Assembly: GCF_900129155.1 (NCBI RefSeq)
Contig: NZ_FQVF01000007.1
Span: 1 to 64,000, forward strand
From: Marinomonas polaris DSM 16579
GTDB taxonomy: Bacteria; Pseudomonadota; Gammaproteobacteria; Pseudomonadales; Marinomonadaceae
DNA length: 64,000 nucleotides
Reading direction: 5' to 3'
In this document: piece after piece, positions 44,588 to 56,475 of the stretch
How positions within the stretch are numbered: the stretch's first letter is position 1
How the letters are laid out: each line of letters opens with the position of its first letter
Translations under genes and position numbers: made by a program
The notes under the pieces: generated by a model
The model's database searches: none
What the model was told of the DNA's origin: nothing
What the model saw: only the letters and a program-made list of their open reading frames with translations

Positions 44588-45508
44588 ATGGCTAACCAAG
44601 ACAGACTTACTCGTATAGAAAAGGTTTTAGACTACATCCACGAAAATCTGGATGAACCTATTCATGTCACTAGCTTGGCGGAAAAAAGCTGCTGGTCGCG
44701 CTGGCAGTTTCAACGAGTATTTGGTCAAGCAACTGGTCTTAGCGTTGCTCAATACATTCGGGAATTACGCTTAAGCAAAGCTGCAGAACTGTTACTATCA
44801 AGTAAAAATAGGCATGTAGATATTGCGATGCAATGTGGTTTTGATTCGGAAATAAGCTTCTCCCGCGCCTTTAAACAAATGTTCAACTGTACCCCTAGGG
44901 ATTATCGACAACGTGGAAAACGTCATGGATTACGTACGCCACTACAATATAGATGCCCTAATAAAGCCCAGACAGAGACGCCAAAAACATTCACTCAAAT
45001 ACGTATTGAAAGTCGCGATGGTTTTCACATTCAAGGCAGATACGATTGGATTCGGGGACTATTTTCAGCTTCTCCGAATTTTTCAGAACGCGTTCCACGG
45101 CTTTGGTCTCAAGTTATTTCAGAAGTAAAGACAGTTACAAAAGGCTATCGTCCAATTGGCATAATAGACACTCAGGACCATGCCCAACATCCAGATCAAA
45201 TGCTTTATTGGGCCGGGTACTTAGAGCCAATAAAAACATCATCCCCAACCATTTTTAGTGGCGCCAACCCATTTAATACCATTCTACTAGATACGGTGAA
45301 GGTTCCACTTCAAGAATACGCCGTCATTCCCGTTTATGGAAAATCTTCGGCAGTTGAAAAAGCACTAGAGTGGTTTATCTACCAATGGTTACCTGAGTCC
45401 AATTATTACGGAGTACAAGGTTACGAATTAGAAGTTTACGAGCCAGATTACGATCCAAACAGTCCTCAGAGCTATATGGAATATTGGCTTCCGATCAAGC
45501 CAAGATAG
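44588..45508 (+). CDS. AraC-family regulator with GyrI-like effector domain
   Basis: A 306-residue regulator with the DNA-binding domain at the N-terminus (about 9-110), like Rob: two HTH motifs, W-S-R-W-Q-F-Q-R-V-F-G and I-A-M-Q-C-G-F-D-S-E-I-S-F-S-R-A-F-K. The C-terminal half (about 140-305) resembles GyrI/SOUL-type ligand domains with the late V-Y-E-P-D-Y and Y-W-L-P-I. It stands 140 bp ahead of a siderophore receptor gene and behind a Fur box, so it probably activates that receptor in response to its siderophore, like YqhC/PchR-type arrangements. No ribosome site is visible, so expression may be weak. Confidence 0.87.
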   Translation: MANQDRLTRIEKVLDYIHENLDEPIHVTSLAEKSCWSRWQFQRVFGQATGLSVAQYIRELRLSKAAELLLSSKNRHVDIAMQCGFDSEISFSRAFKQMFNCTPRDYRQRGKRHGLRTPLQYRCPNKAQTETPKTFTQIRIESRDGFHIQGRYDWIRGLFSASPNFSERVPRLWSQVISEVKTVTKGYRPIGIIDTQDHAQHPDQMLYWAGYLEPIKTSSPTIFSGANPFNTILLDTVKVPLQEYAVIPVYGKSSAVEKALEWFIYQWLPESNYYGVQGYELEVYEPDYDPNSPQSYMEYWLPIKPR

Positions 45509-45602
45509 CTTTTATATAATCTAATCCAATGATTTCTTCCTCTCTCTTCCTCTTACTGAAGATGCACCAAAAAGTTAAGTTTTATATTTCCAATAAAAGT
45601 AG

Positions 45603-45621
45603 AATGATATTCATTATCAAT
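45603..45621. promoter_or_regulatory. Fur box upstream of hydroxamate-type receptor
   Basis: AATGATATTCATTATCAAT contains TGATATTCATTATCA, differing from the 7-1-7 Fur core TGATAATNATTATCA at one position. It ends about 28 bp before the receptor start, covering the promoter. Confidence 0.75.
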
Positions 45622-45649
45622 ATTGTTTTATTCTATTTCCGGAGTTAAC

Positions 45650-47791
45650 ATGAAACCGTCTGTGCATTTCCAACTCACTTTGCTTGCTTTAGCAATTACC
45701 TCAGTGCCGTCTTACTCTCTCGCAGCTGATACGTCAGAAGCAACAGATACAAGCTCAGAAGATCAATTAAGCGCATTAGTGGTAAAGGGGCAGACTTATC
45801 GAAATACAGCGACAAAAACCCAATTAGATCCAGAAGAAACACCCCAAGCTATTTCAGTGATTGAACAAAGCTCACTACAACAAAGAGGCACGGAAACCGT
45901 TGCGGAAGCTGTTCGATACACCTCAGGTATTAACACTGAATTACGTGGCGGAGCGGTAACACGATTGGATTTTTTTAATATCCGAGGGTTTGAAAATGAC
46001 AAAGCCTATTATGACGGACTGCAATTACTCTATAACGATTGGAACCTACAACCACAAATCGATATGGCAGCGGTAGAACAAGTTGAAGTATTTAAAGGCC
46101 CGACCTCAACACTTTATGGCGCTATGCCTCCTGGGGGCATGGTGAACCTCATCAGTAAAACGCCTCAATCTGAAAGCCAACATAGTGTGGAAGTAACATT
46201 AGGTAGCGATAATAAACGCGAAACACAAATCGATAGTACTGGAGCGATTAACGACACAATGAACTATCGCGTCGTCGGTCTATTTCGTAAAAAAGACGGA
46301 CAAGCTGTAACATCAGAAGAAGAACGCATCATGATAGCGCCATCTATTGATTGGAAAATCAGTGATGACACTATGCTTAACCTCAATCTGTATTATCAGA
46401 AAGATCCAAGCATGGGTATTTATTCTACCTTGCCATCAAAAGGAACCGTCTATAGCAGCACCAATGGAAAACTGTCTGCAGATGCTTATGCGGGCGACAC
46501 AAACTGGGAAACCTACGACAGAGATGTACTTTTACTTGGCTATAAACTCGACCATAAAATAAATAATACTTGGAGCTTTCTTCAAAATGCTCGTTTCACT
46601 ACAGCAAAAGTTTACCAAGAGAACACTTACTCTTCCTCTTTAGACAGTGATGAAAGAACTCTAAATCGTCGTGCTTACCTGACTGATGAAAAATCGGAAG
46701 GCATCAATATAGACAACCAATTTTCAGGCGTTTTTGATATTGGCAATGCCGAACATAATGTCTTGGTCGGCGTGGATTACCTCAAGCTCAAATCTGACGT
46801 TATATACGAAGATGCTGTAGCGCCTAGCATCGATCTATATAACCCAAATCACGACCAGATTATTAGAGATAACCTTGATTTTGCTGGGTCTGGTTACAGC
46901 AGCGATTTCACTATCGACAAAGAACAAACGGGCGTGTATCTGCAAGATCAAATACGCCTTGATCAGTGGGTCTTTATTGCCGGTGGCCGCTACGATCAAT
47001 TTAAAGCAACTGAAAAGGGTCGTAAATACGGAAATATAACAAACACCAAAGTCGATCAGAGCCAATTTAGTGGTCGAGCCGGCGCACTGTATGAATTTGA
47101 TAATGGCCTAGCGCCATTCATTAGCTATGCCCAAAGCTTCGAGCCTGTCACAGGCTCAGACAGCAAAGGAAAGACCTTTGATACTTCCACCGCAGATCAA
47201 TGGGAAGCCGGCCTAAAATACAAAAAACGAGATATTACCGCCAGTGCGACCGCCTTTGAGATCACTAAACGTAATGTGCTTACCCGCGATCCAGACAGCA
47301 CAGACTACAGCCAAAAAGTTCAAGTAGGAGAAATGCAATCTCGCGGTATCGAACTTGAGTTACAAAAAGAAATCACATCTGACATTACCGTAAAAGCCGC
47401 CTATACACTTCAAGACGTTGAAGTCACCAAAGACAACAGCGGCATAGAAGGTAATACGCCGGTTTGGGTACCCAAAAAGCAATTTAATACTTGGCTAACT
47501 TATACGCCAACCGAAGGAAGATTAGCCGGTACATCACTCGGTGCAGGCGTACGTTATGTTGGCCAAATGCAGCTCGACGCAGCAAATTCTAATACCGTAC
47601 CGTCTTTTACCTTGGTCGATCTATCGATAGGTTACGACTTATCAATGCTGTCTGCGCAATGGCAAGGAGCCAGTGTCAGGTTTTCGATGAGCAACGTATT
47701 TGATGAAACCTATTACAGCTGCTACGACGAATCCAACTGCTGGTTCGGAGATGAAAGAGCCTTCGAAGTCAGTGCACGATATGAGTTCTAA
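45650..47791 (+). CDS. TonB-dependent siderophore receptor, hydroxamate (FhuA/FoxA-like) type
   Basis: A 713-residue outer-membrane receptor. The signal peptide (L-T-L-L-A-L-A-I-T-S-V-P-S-Y-S-L-A-A) is followed by a plug with T-P-Q-A-I-S-V-I, F-N-I-R-G-F and V-F-K-G-P-T-S-T-L-Y-G-A-M-P-P-G-G-M-V-N-L. The FhuA-type signature at the C-terminus, a disulfide-like S-C-Y-D-E-S-N-C-W-F-G-D-E-R before V-S-A-R-Y-E-F, is clear. ATG 45650 has GGAG six bases before it and gives a normal signal peptide. It is followed by the FhuF-like reductase, making an uptake-and-reduction pair controlled by Fur and the AraC regulator. Exact siderophore unknown. Confidence 0.92.
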   Translation: MKPSVHFQLTLLALAITSVPSYSLAADTSEATDTSSEDQLSALVVKGQTYRNTATKTQLDPEETPQAISVIEQSSLQQRGTETVAEAVRYTSGINTELRGGAVTRLDFFNIRGFENDKAYYDGLQLLYNDWNLQPQIDMAAVEQVEVFKGPTSTLYGAMPPGGMVNLISKTPQSESQHSVEVTLGSDNKRETQIDSTGAINDTMNYRVVGLFRKKDGQAVTSEEERIMIAPSIDWKISDDTMLNLNLYYQKDPSMGIYSTLPSKGTVYSSTNGKLSADAYAGDTNWETYDRDVLLLGYKLDHKINNTWSFLQNARFTTAKVYQENTYSSSLDSDERTLNRRAYLTDEKSEGINIDNQFSGVFDIGNAEHNVLVGVDYLKLKSDVIYEDAVAPSIDLYNPNHDQIIRDNLDFAGSGYSSDFTIDKEQTGVYLQDQIRLDQWVFIAGGRYDQFKATEKGRKYGNITNTKVDQSQFSGRAGALYEFDNGLAPFISYAQSFEPVTGSDSKGKTFDTSTADQWEAGLKYKKRDITASATAFEITKRNVLTRDPDSTDYSQKVQVGEMQSRGIELELQKEITSDITVKAAYTLQDVEVTKDNSGIEGNTPVWVPKKQFNTWLTYTPTEGRLAGTSLGAGVRYVGQMQLDAANSNTVPSFTLVDLSIGYDLSMLSAQWQGASVRFSMSNVFDETYYSCYDESNCWFGDERAFEVSARYEF

Positions 47792-47836
47792 ACATTTCAT
47801 AGCACAACTTAGCAGCAATACTAGAGGTATAGAAAA

Positions 47837-48589
47837 ATCGAAAGGCCTATAGATCGTCTTTTCAACATTGCAAGATCTTACATTGCTGTGCTGGATGGGC
47901 AAGAAAGTTTGTCTGATAAAAAACAAAGCACGACAAACTTGTCAGCCAAAGAGCCAGGGCAAGCATTGCTTGTTTTACATGAAACACTACAAGAGGCGCA
48001 CCCAGAAACGGGTGCGCCTTATTGGCGTATTCGATGTTGGGGGTTGGCTTGCTGGCAACCAATCTATCTGGCGATGATTTGCGTTTATCAGCTCAAAGCT
48101 GTGCCGTTGCGCTTGCAAGAAATAGAACAAAAGCAAAGTGGCGAGATGGTCGCTGGGTATTTTTTACCCGATGGAATGTGGCAAGAGGGAAGTCACAAGA
48201 CGCTGATAAAAACAGCCAGTGAACAGCTCAATACGATGTTCCAATCCTTTGAAACAGCTCATGTTGATGCCTTTGGTGGAAGACCTGCACTTTATCAAGG
48301 TTTGCTTGCTGATCAGTTAATGAGTGCGTTAATTGCTATAAATAATTTGTTGCCCGATGAGCAAAAATACAACCTAGAAACGGATTTTCAACTTTGGGCG
48401 CAGGGGATGAATTTGCCATTAAAACCTCTTGCTGGTCTAAGTCAGCAAGAAACAGAAACACCTGTTTTTGTGCGTCATACTTGCTGCTTGCACTTTCGCC
48501 GTGACGGCGGAGAGCTCTGTACAAACTGCCCAAGACTGCACACAAAAAGCGCCAAACAAAAACAGCAAAATACAATTAATCAACGGTGA
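47837..48589 (+). CDS. FhuF-like siderophore ferric-iron reductase; start uncertain
   Basis: A cytoplasmic [2Fe-2S] reductase that would release iron from imported siderophore. The C-terminal cluster is complete: C-C-x10-C-x2-C in H-T-C-C-L-H-F and C-T-N-C-P. The rest resembles the AHA_1954-type reductases rather than E. coli FhuF. The first standard start is a GTG at 47888, giving 233 residues. The frame continues open to a stop at 47822 and encodes I-D-R-L-F-N-I-A-R-S-Y-I-A, which looks like the natural N-terminus. An ATC at 47837 sits nine bases after AGAGG, and an ATT is at 47867. Either a rare start is used or the original start was lost. Confidence 0.75.
   Translation: MERPIDRLFNIARSYIAVLDGQESLSDKKQSTTNLSAKEPGQALLVLHETLQEAHPETGAPYWRIRCWGLACWQPIYLAMICVYQLKAVPLRLQEIEQKQSGEMVAGYFLPDGMWQEGSHKTLIKTASEQLNTMFQSFETAHVDAFGGRPALYQGLLADQLMSALIAINNLLPDEQKYNLETDFQLWAQGMNLPLKPLAGLSQQETETPVFVRHTCCLHFRRDGGELCTNCPRLHTKSAKQKQQNTINQR
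47971..47986. other. weak parS-like site
   Basis: TGTTTTACATGAAACA matches parS at 14 of 16 positions, with changes at the sixth and ninth bases. It lies in the reductase gene, about 8.5 kb from oriC. Binding is doubtful. Confidence 0.3.
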
Positions 48590-48666
48590 TAAAGGTAAGT
48601 GATTATTATAAATAAGTAATTTAGTGTAAGTTCTCACTCTCAAATTTAAGCCTAATATATATACAT

Positions 48667-49080
48667 TTAAGAAGCTAACTCTTCATTTCGTTGGGATTGT
48701 ATAGCCAAAATATCGGTAATATTGTCTTCAATCCAATCAGCCAAACTAGCCACTCGAACGGACACTTCTAGCCCTAAATCCGTCAAACTATATTCCACAT
48801 GAGGCGGTACCACAGGATAAGAAGTACGTAACACAAAGCCATCTAATTCCAAGGCTTGAAGAGTTTGCGCGAGCATCTTTTCACTGACACCCACAATCTT
48901 ACGACGCAATTCACTAAAGCGCTGTGTGTCACCATCTTTAAGAGCAACCAACACCAACACACCCCAACGACTGGTGACATGTTTCAAAATATCACGTGAA
49001 GGGCATTTGTCTGAAAACACATCGCCTTTATCAAATAAGCGCGACATGCCGTTCTGTGAAGTTTGTAAATTATTTCCCAT
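48667..49080 (-). CDS. HxlR-family redox-type regulator (QorR/YtfH-like)
   Basis: A 137-residue winged-helix regulator. A lone Cys in D-K-C-P-S-R-D-I-L (about 26) precedes the DNA-binding core H-V-T-S-R-W-G-V-L-V-L-V-A-L, R-F-S-E-L-R-R-K-I-V-G-V-S-E-K-M-L and a Y-S-L-T-D-L-G wing. In HypR/QorR proteins the equivalent Cys senses oxidants. It is divergent from qorB, matching the ytfH-ytfG pair of enteric bacteria. ATG 49080 with AAGGT upstream is preferred over the longer frame from 49152, which would cross the operator. Confidence 0.9.
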   Translation of the reverse strand: MGNNLQTSQNGMSRLFDKGDVFSDKCPSRDILKHVTSRWGVLVLVALKDGDTQRFSELRRKIVGVSEKMLAQTLQALELDGFVLRTSYPVVPPHVEYSLTDLGLEVSVRVASLADWIEDNITDILAIQSQRNEELAS

Positions 49081-49092
49081 ACTTACCTTTTT

Positions 49093-49119
49093 GTACGTAC
49101 TTACTAAAAGTTTGTTAGT
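49093..49119. promoter_or_regulatory. operator candidates between HxlR and qorB
   Basis: A perfect palindrome GTACGTAC (49093-49100) is followed by ACTAA (49103-49107) and TTAGT (49115-49119) as an inverted repeat with 7-base spacer. HxlR proteins such as QorR bind this kind of site in the divergent promoter region. Confidence 0.45.
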
Positions 49120-49163
49120 GATATATTCTACTTCCATCAACTTAAAACTCAAAGGAGAATATT

Positions 49164-50009
49164 ATGATTTTAGTTACTGGCGCATCTGGCCAACTTGGCC
49201 GTTTAGTTATAGATAACCTTTTAAACACCACACCAGCAAACCAAATCGTGGCAGCGGTTCGTAACCCAGAGAAAGTCGTCGATTTAGCAGAAAAGGGCAT
49301 TCAAGTTCGCAAAGCGGATTATAGCGACCTTGATTCTCTTGTTGCAGCAATGCAAGGCGTGGAAAAAGTACTATTAGTTTCTTCAAGTGAAGTGGGTCAA
49401 CGTACTGCTCAGCACAGCAACGTAATCAATGCCGCTAAACAAGCTAGCGTCGCTTTGATTGCTTACACCAGTATCTTAAACGCGGACAAATCGCCTCTTA
49501 TTTTGGCAAAAGAACACGTAGAAACAGAAAATCTGTTAGCGAAATCTGGCGTACCTTATGTACTACTTCGCAATGGCTGGTACTCAGAAAACTACACAAT
49601 GGGCGTAGCAGGTGCACTAGAGCATGGTGTTGTGGGTTGTGCTGAAGATGGAAAACTGTCTACTGCAGCACGTGCAGACTATGCCGCAGCGGCCGCAGCG
49701 GTAGTTATTAAAAACGGACAAGCTGGCAAAGTATACGAACTAGCAGGTGACAACGCCTTCACTCTAAGCGAATACGCTGCAGCGATTAGCAAAGTATCAG
49801 GCAAAACCGTTGCGTACCAAAATGTTCCTGAAACAGAGTTCACCAAGATTCTTGTAAGTGTTGGCCTTCCAGAGGGCTTTGCAGCGGTTCTTGCCGATTC
49901 AGAAGCTGGCGCATCGAAAGGCGGCCTGTTCAGTGACAGCAAAGACTTATCAACGCTAATTGGCCGTCCTACGACGTCCATTGAAGACAGCATCAAGGCG
50001 GCGTTGTAA
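49164..50009 (+). CDS. qorB: NAD(P)H:quinone oxidoreductase 2 (YtfG), NmrA/SDR type
   Basis: A 281-residue atypical short-chain dehydrogenase. The NADPH site is T-G-A-S-G-Q-L-G-R-L-V at residue 5, and the chain follows QorB with V-R-N-P-E-K, A-D-Y-S-D-L-D-S-L and L-R-N-G-W-Y-S-E-N-Y. There is no S-x-x-x-x-Y-x-x-x-K catalytic set, as usual in this group. It reduces quinones and is induced through the neighbouring HxlR regulator. AAAGGAG precedes the start. The gene ends at a strong bidirectional terminator shared with gyrB. Confidence 0.92.
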   Translation: MILVTGASGQLGRLVIDNLLNTTPANQIVAAVRNPEKVVDLAEKGIQVRKADYSDLDSLVAAMQGVEKVLLVSSSEVGQRTAQHSNVINAAKQASVALIAYTSILNADKSPLILAKEHVETENLLAKSGVPYVLLRNGWYSENYTMGVAGALEHGVVGCAEDGKLSTAARADYAAAAAAVVIKNGQAGKVYELAGDNAFTLSEYAAAISKVSGKTVAYQNVPETEFTKILVSVGLPEGFAAVLADSEAGASKGGLFSDSKDLSTLIGRPTTSIEDSIKAAL

Positions 50010-50048
50010 GTTTTTACACCTAAATTTGGGTATAAAAAATTAAGTATA

Positions 50049-50086
50049 AAAAAAGCGGTTAGAGCTTTCACTCTAACCGCTTTTTT
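50049..50086. terminator. bidirectional terminator between qorB and gyrB
   Basis: AAAAAAGCGGTTAGAG and CTCTAACCGCTTTTTT are perfect 16-bp arms with a 6-base loop, T-rich on both strands. It ends both qorB (plus) and the dnaA-dnaN-recF-gyrB operon (minus). Confidence 0.92.
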
Positions 50087-50103
50087 ATTGATTAAACTAA
50101 GAC

Positions 50104-52527
<2,424 letters not shown>

Positions 52528-53634
52528 TTAACTCTCCTGCAAACCTTTGCTCAATAAAGACAATTCACCATTAGTCATAGAAAACTGGCGAACGTCTGTT
52601 GTGTCGGCCCAAGTAAAATCCGTTGTGTCAGGCTCGACACTGGTAATAAAAATTTGGCTGTTTAATGACTCCAACAACTGACAAAGTTTCTGTCTGTGGT
52701 TAGCGTCCAACTCTGCTGGTAAATCATCCACTAAAAATACCAGAGGGCGACCCATATCGATCAGTAGCTGTCCTTGAGCAATTTTTAACGCGGAAACAAC
52801 AAGTTTTTGTTGGCCACGAGACAGCGTATCTAACGCATCTCCCGTCGCCGTTTTCACTCGTAAATCTGCTCTTTGAGGGCCTGTGTGCGTATAACCTAAC
52901 TCGATGTCTCGCTCACGTCCCGCTTCAACCGCCATTGCTAAATTTTTCTGTGCATCCCAGCCTTGAAAGAACTGCAAATTCACCGAAAGCTCTGTGGTTA
53001 ATAGCGATAACACCTTCACAAAATGCGGTGTTAATTTTTCCACATACGCTTTGCGAGATTGATTGACTTGCTCACCCAGTCGGATCAATTCCTGATCAAA
53101 TGCCGCCAATAAACTGAGGGATATTTTACCACGTCTGAGCAAGGTATTCCGCTGTTTTAATGCTTTTTGCCAGCCTCGCCACGCTTGAATGAAGTCTTTA
53201 TCGAAATGAAACACCCCCCAGTCAATAAATTGGCGTCGAATGCTCGGAGAACCCTCTAATAATCGAAATGCATCAGGGTTAATGAGCTGTACTGGAAGAC
53301 GTTCTGCAAGCTCAATAACAGATTGCGCACGCTGTCCTTGAATGCGGACATCAATTTGACCATCACGATAGCGCTGTAAGCCGACACGGATCGGACTACC
53401 ATGCGTTTGTTGAAGCTGCGCAAAGACAATACAAGCCTCGTTTTCGTGTTGAATATAGGTCTTGTGCTTGTGACTACGAAAGGAGCGACCAAACGACAAT
53501 AGGTGAATGGCTTCCAACACAGAGGTTTTACCGCTGCCATTTTTGCCAACAATCACATTTACTTGGGGCGAAGGTTCAAAGCGCACACTAGAAAGGTTGC
53601 GAACATGAGAGATGTCCAAACGCACCAGCGGCAT
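52528..53634 (-). CDS. recF: DNA replication/repair protein RecF
   Basis: A 368-residue SMC-like ATPase that helps RecA load at gapped DNA. The Walker A motif G-K-N-G-S-G-K-T-S-V (residue 31 onward), the signature L-S-R-G-Q-Q-K-L (about 275) and Walker B L-V-F-L-V-D-D-L-P-A-E-L-D (about 305) are all present. It lies between dnaN and gyrB in the classical dnaA-dnaN-recF-gyrB order, 98 bp after dnaN and immediately abutting gyrB. Confidence 0.97.
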   Translation of the reverse strand: MPLVRLDISHVRNLSSVRFEPSPQVNVIVGKNGSGKTSVLEAIHLLSFGRSFRSHKHKTYIQHENEACIVFAQLQQTHGSPIRVGLQRYRDGQIDVRIQGQRAQSVIELAERLPVQLINPDAFRLLEGSPSIRRQFIDWGVFHFDKDFIQAWRGWQKALKQRNTLLRRGKISLSLLAAFDQELIRLGEQVNQSRKAYVEKLTPHFVKVLSLLTTELSVNLQFFQGWDAQKNLAMAVEAGRERDIELGYTHTGPQRADLRVKTATGDALDTLSRGQQKLVVSALKIAQGQLLIDMGRPLVFLVDDLPAELDANHRQKLCQLLESLNSQIFITSVEPDTTDFTWADTTDVRQFSMTNGELSLLSKGLQES

Positions 53635-53732
53635 AACTCTTAAACCTTAATTGGGGGAGGAAAGACAACCCACTTGGCATTTTAGAAAACTAAATCACCA
53701 AGCGGGTGATAGGTCTATCATCTAAGCGATGA

Positions 53733-54830
53733 TTATAGACGCATCGGCATCACAACGTATTGTGCTGCGTGGCTTTGTGCTTCTTCGATCAAGGCACTGC
53801 TGTTCGAGTCGTTCAATGATAAACGCACTTCTTGAGAGTCTACGACACCCAATACGTCTAACAAGTAACCCACGTTGAAGCCCACTTCCATGTTGTCGCC
53901 TTGGTATTGCACCAATACGGATTCTTCGGCTTCTTCTTGCTCTGGGTTATTGGCAAACACTTGCAACATGCCGTTAGACAAAATCAAACGCACACCACGG
54001 TATTTCTCGTTGGAAAGAATCGATGCACGTAGAAATACTTGACGTAATTCCAAACGATCGGCAATGACAATTTTTTCATTATTACGAGGAATAACACGAT
54101 GATAATCAGGGAATTTGCCATCAACTAATTTAGAGGTAAACACATATTCTGCTACTTTCGCGCGAATATGGTTTGTACCTATCGTTAGCTCAACTACTTC
54201 ATCTGTATCATTTAGTAAGCGGTTTAGTTCCAAAACACCTTTGCGAGGCACGATAACTTGCGTTAAATCACCGCTCACTTGAGCATCTTCAACAGCTGTC
54301 GCCAAACGGTGTCCGTCAGTTGCTACAACTCGTAACTGACCGTCAGCCACTTCTAACAACATACCGTTAAGGTAATAACGCACATCTTGGTTCGCCATCG
54401 CAAAACCCGTACGGTCGATCAAACGACGTACGCTATTTTGTGCGATAGAAACCGTTAAATCGCCTTGCATATCTTGGATATTCGGGAATTCATCTGCTGG
54501 CAAAGTAGACAAGCTAAAACGTGAACGACCTGAACGAATAACCGCTTTTTGGTCATCCAAGGTGAATTCAATTACCGCACTGTCTGGTAAGCTTTTGCAA
54601 ATGTCCATTAGTTTACGAGCTGGCACGGTAATACGGCCTTCTTCGCACTCATCTAATGGCACATGACCTACCAATTCTACTTCTAAGTCAGAACCGGTAA
54701 GCGTTAATAGTTGGTCTTTCACTTCTACCAACACATTGGCCAAGACAGGCATGGTTTGTTTGCGCTCTACAACGCCTGCCACTAGTTGAAGTGGCTTAAG
54801 AAGTGTCTCGCGGACGACTGAAAATTTCAT
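53733..54830 (-). CDS. dnaN: DNA polymerase III beta sliding clamp
   Basis: A 365-residue clamp subunit with three repeated domains, starting M-K-F-S-V-V-R-E-T-L-L-K-P-L-Q and ending V-V-M-P-M-R-L, both typical. Internal features are T-I-P-A-R-K-like V-P-A-R-K (about 75), F-P-N-I-Q and A-T-D-G-H-R-L-A (about 173). It encircles DNA as a dimer and tethers polymerase. It follows dnaA by 32 bp on the same strand. Confidence 0.98.
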   Translation of the reverse strand: MKFSVVRETLLKPLQLVAGVVERKQTMPVLANVLVEVKDQLLTLTGSDLEVELVGHVPLDECEEGRITVPARKLMDICKSLPDSAVIEFTLDDQKAVIRSGRSRFSLSTLPADEFPNIQDMQGDLTVSIAQNSVRRLIDRTGFAMANQDVRYYLNGMLLEVADGQLRVVATDGHRLATAVEDAQVSGDLTQVIVPRKGVLELNRLLNDTDEVVELTIGTNHIRAKVAEYVFTSKLVDGKFPDYHRVIPRNNEKIVIADRLELRQVFLRASILSNEKYRGVRLILSNGMLQVFANNPEQEEAEESVLVQYQGDNMEVGFNVGYLLDVLGVVDSQEVRLSLNDSNSSALIEEAQSHAAQYVVMPMRL

Positions 54831-54862
54831 TATTTTCCTCGTAAACTCAAAGTCTTAGACCA

Positions 54863-56413
54863 TCAGGTGGTCAGAATTCGCATCAATTGTTTGTAGTCTT
54901 CACGAATATCAGAATCCGTATCTTGCAGTTCTTTAATCTTGCGAATCGCATGCAAGGCTGTCGTATGATCGCGGCCACCAAATGCATCGCCAATTTCGGG
55001 CAAGCTATGATTGGTCAATTCTTTTGCTAATGACATCGCCACTTGGCGAGGACGAGCAACAGATCGGCTACGACGTTTCGACAGCAGATCACTGATCTTA
55101 ATTTTGTAGTATTCCGCCACAATTCGCTGGATATTATCGATGTTTACCAGCTTATCTTGCAAGGCCAAAAGGTCTTTTAAAGACTCGCGGACAAAATCTG
55201 GCGTAATTGCTCGTCCAGTAAAGTGCGAGTTAGCAATAACACGTTTTAGCGCGCCTTCTAACTCACGTACGTTTGAACGTATTTTCTGAGCGATAAAGAA
55301 TGCAGAATCATAAGATAACTTGATACCACTTTCATCTGCTTTACGCATCAAAATGGCGACACGTGTTTCTAATTCCGGCGGTTCAATCGCAACAGTTAAA
55401 CCCCAACCAAAACGCGATTTAAGACGATCTTCCAAACCTTGGATCTCTTTAGGATAGCGGTCACAGGTCAAAATCATCTGCTGACCACCTTCTAACAGAG
55501 CATTAAAGGTGTGAAAAAACTCTTCTTGCGTGCGGTCTTTGCCGGCAAAAAACTGGATGTCATCAATTAATAAAGCATCCACAGAACGATAATAACGTTT
55601 GAAATCGTTAATCGCGTTCAACTGTAGGGCTTTTACCATGTCAGCAACGAAGCGTTCAGAATGCAGGTAAACCACCTTAGCATTCGGATTATGACGCATC
55701 ATTTCAGTACCAACGGCTTGCATTAAGTGAGTTTTACCCAAGCCAACCCCACCATATATAAAGAGAGGGTTGTAAGCACCGCCTGGATTCTCAGCGACTT
55801 GCAATGCCGCAGCATGAGCGAGCTGGTTGGATTTACCTTCGATGAAGTTATCAAAGGTAAATGAATTATTTAGATTCGCGCCGTGGTTAATACCACCCTC
55901 TACTTGTACTTTACGTTTGGGCGCCGTTAATGGCAGTTGGCCCTGTTCATAAGGTTCAAGCTCGCCACGCAATCCCGTACCCGACAAAGTTAATGGTGCT
56001 TCAAATTCAAGGTCAGCATTTGGGCTGCCTTCTTCGTCATCCATTAAGCCAAAACCCGGACGATAGCCAGATTCTCTAGCCACTTCATTATTTAAAGGGT
56101 TAATAGCCGGTTCACTTGAGACCGGGGGAGGTGGAGGAGACATCTGATTCGCTTGGGCAAAATTTTGAGCTTTCACCGCTAGCTTTAAAGCAGGTGCAAG
56201 ATCATCACCAGCAAATTCAGACAATAATTCCTTTATGCGCGTTTGATATTTGTTACTCACCCAATCCAACACAAAACGGTTTGGTGCACTTAGGCACAAT
56301 TCTCCATTCGGCATCATTTCAGCCTGCAATGGACGAATCCAGGTGTTGAACTGAGATGTGGAAAACTCACCCTGCAAGCGCTGCAGACAAAGATTCCAAT
56401 GCTCCAAAGACAC
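54863..56413 (-). CDS. dnaA: chromosomal replication initiator protein DnaA
   Basis: An AAA+ initiator of about 516 residues. Domain I begins [15 protein letters not shown]; a long linker (domain II, about 85-200) follows. The ATPase has Walker [12 protein letters not shown] and Walker B L-L-I-D-D-I-Q-F, and domain IV ends with the DnaA-box-binding motif [12 protein letters not shown]. The frame stays open to 56485, but that would place coding DNA over a DnaA box. The GTG at 56413 (GGGAG ten bases before, protein starting V-S-L-E-H-W) matches relatives better. It lies beside oriC and may be autoregulated through the box at 56476. Confidence 0.96.
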   Translation of the reverse strand: MSLEHWNLCLQRLQGEFSTSQFNTWIRPLQAEMMPNGELCLSAPNRFVLDWVSNKYQTRIKELLSEFAGDDLAPALKLAVKAQNFAQANQMSPPPPPVSSEPAINPLNNEVARESGYRPGFGLMDDEEGSPNADLEFEAPLTLSGTGLRGELEPYEQGQLPLTAPKRKVQVEGGINHGANLNNSFTFDNFIEGKSNQLAHAAALQVAENPGGAYNPLFIYGGVGLGKTHLMQAVGTEMMRHNPNAKVVYLHSERFVADMVKALQLNAINDFKRYYRSVDALLIDDIQFFAGKDRTQEEFFHTFNALLEGGQQMILTCDRYPKEIQGLEDRLKSRFGWGLTVAIEPPELETRVAILMRKADESGIKLSYDSAFFIAQKIRSNVRELEGALKRVIANSHFTGRAITPDFVRESLKDLLALQDKLVNIDNIQRIVAEYYKIKISDLLSKRRSRSVARPRQVAMSLAKELTNHSLPEIGDAFGGRDHTTALHAIRKIKELQDTDSDIREDYKQLMRILTT

Positions 56414-56475
56414 TGTAGACGTACTCCCTGGTTGAGTGACAGACAAGGAGCGGATTTTACATCGGGCCCTTAAAG

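Noticed and set aside
48961..49010. Further parS site around CACGTG at about 48993
   Set aside because: The flanks do not match parS outside the core (six mismatches), so it is a chance CACGTG.
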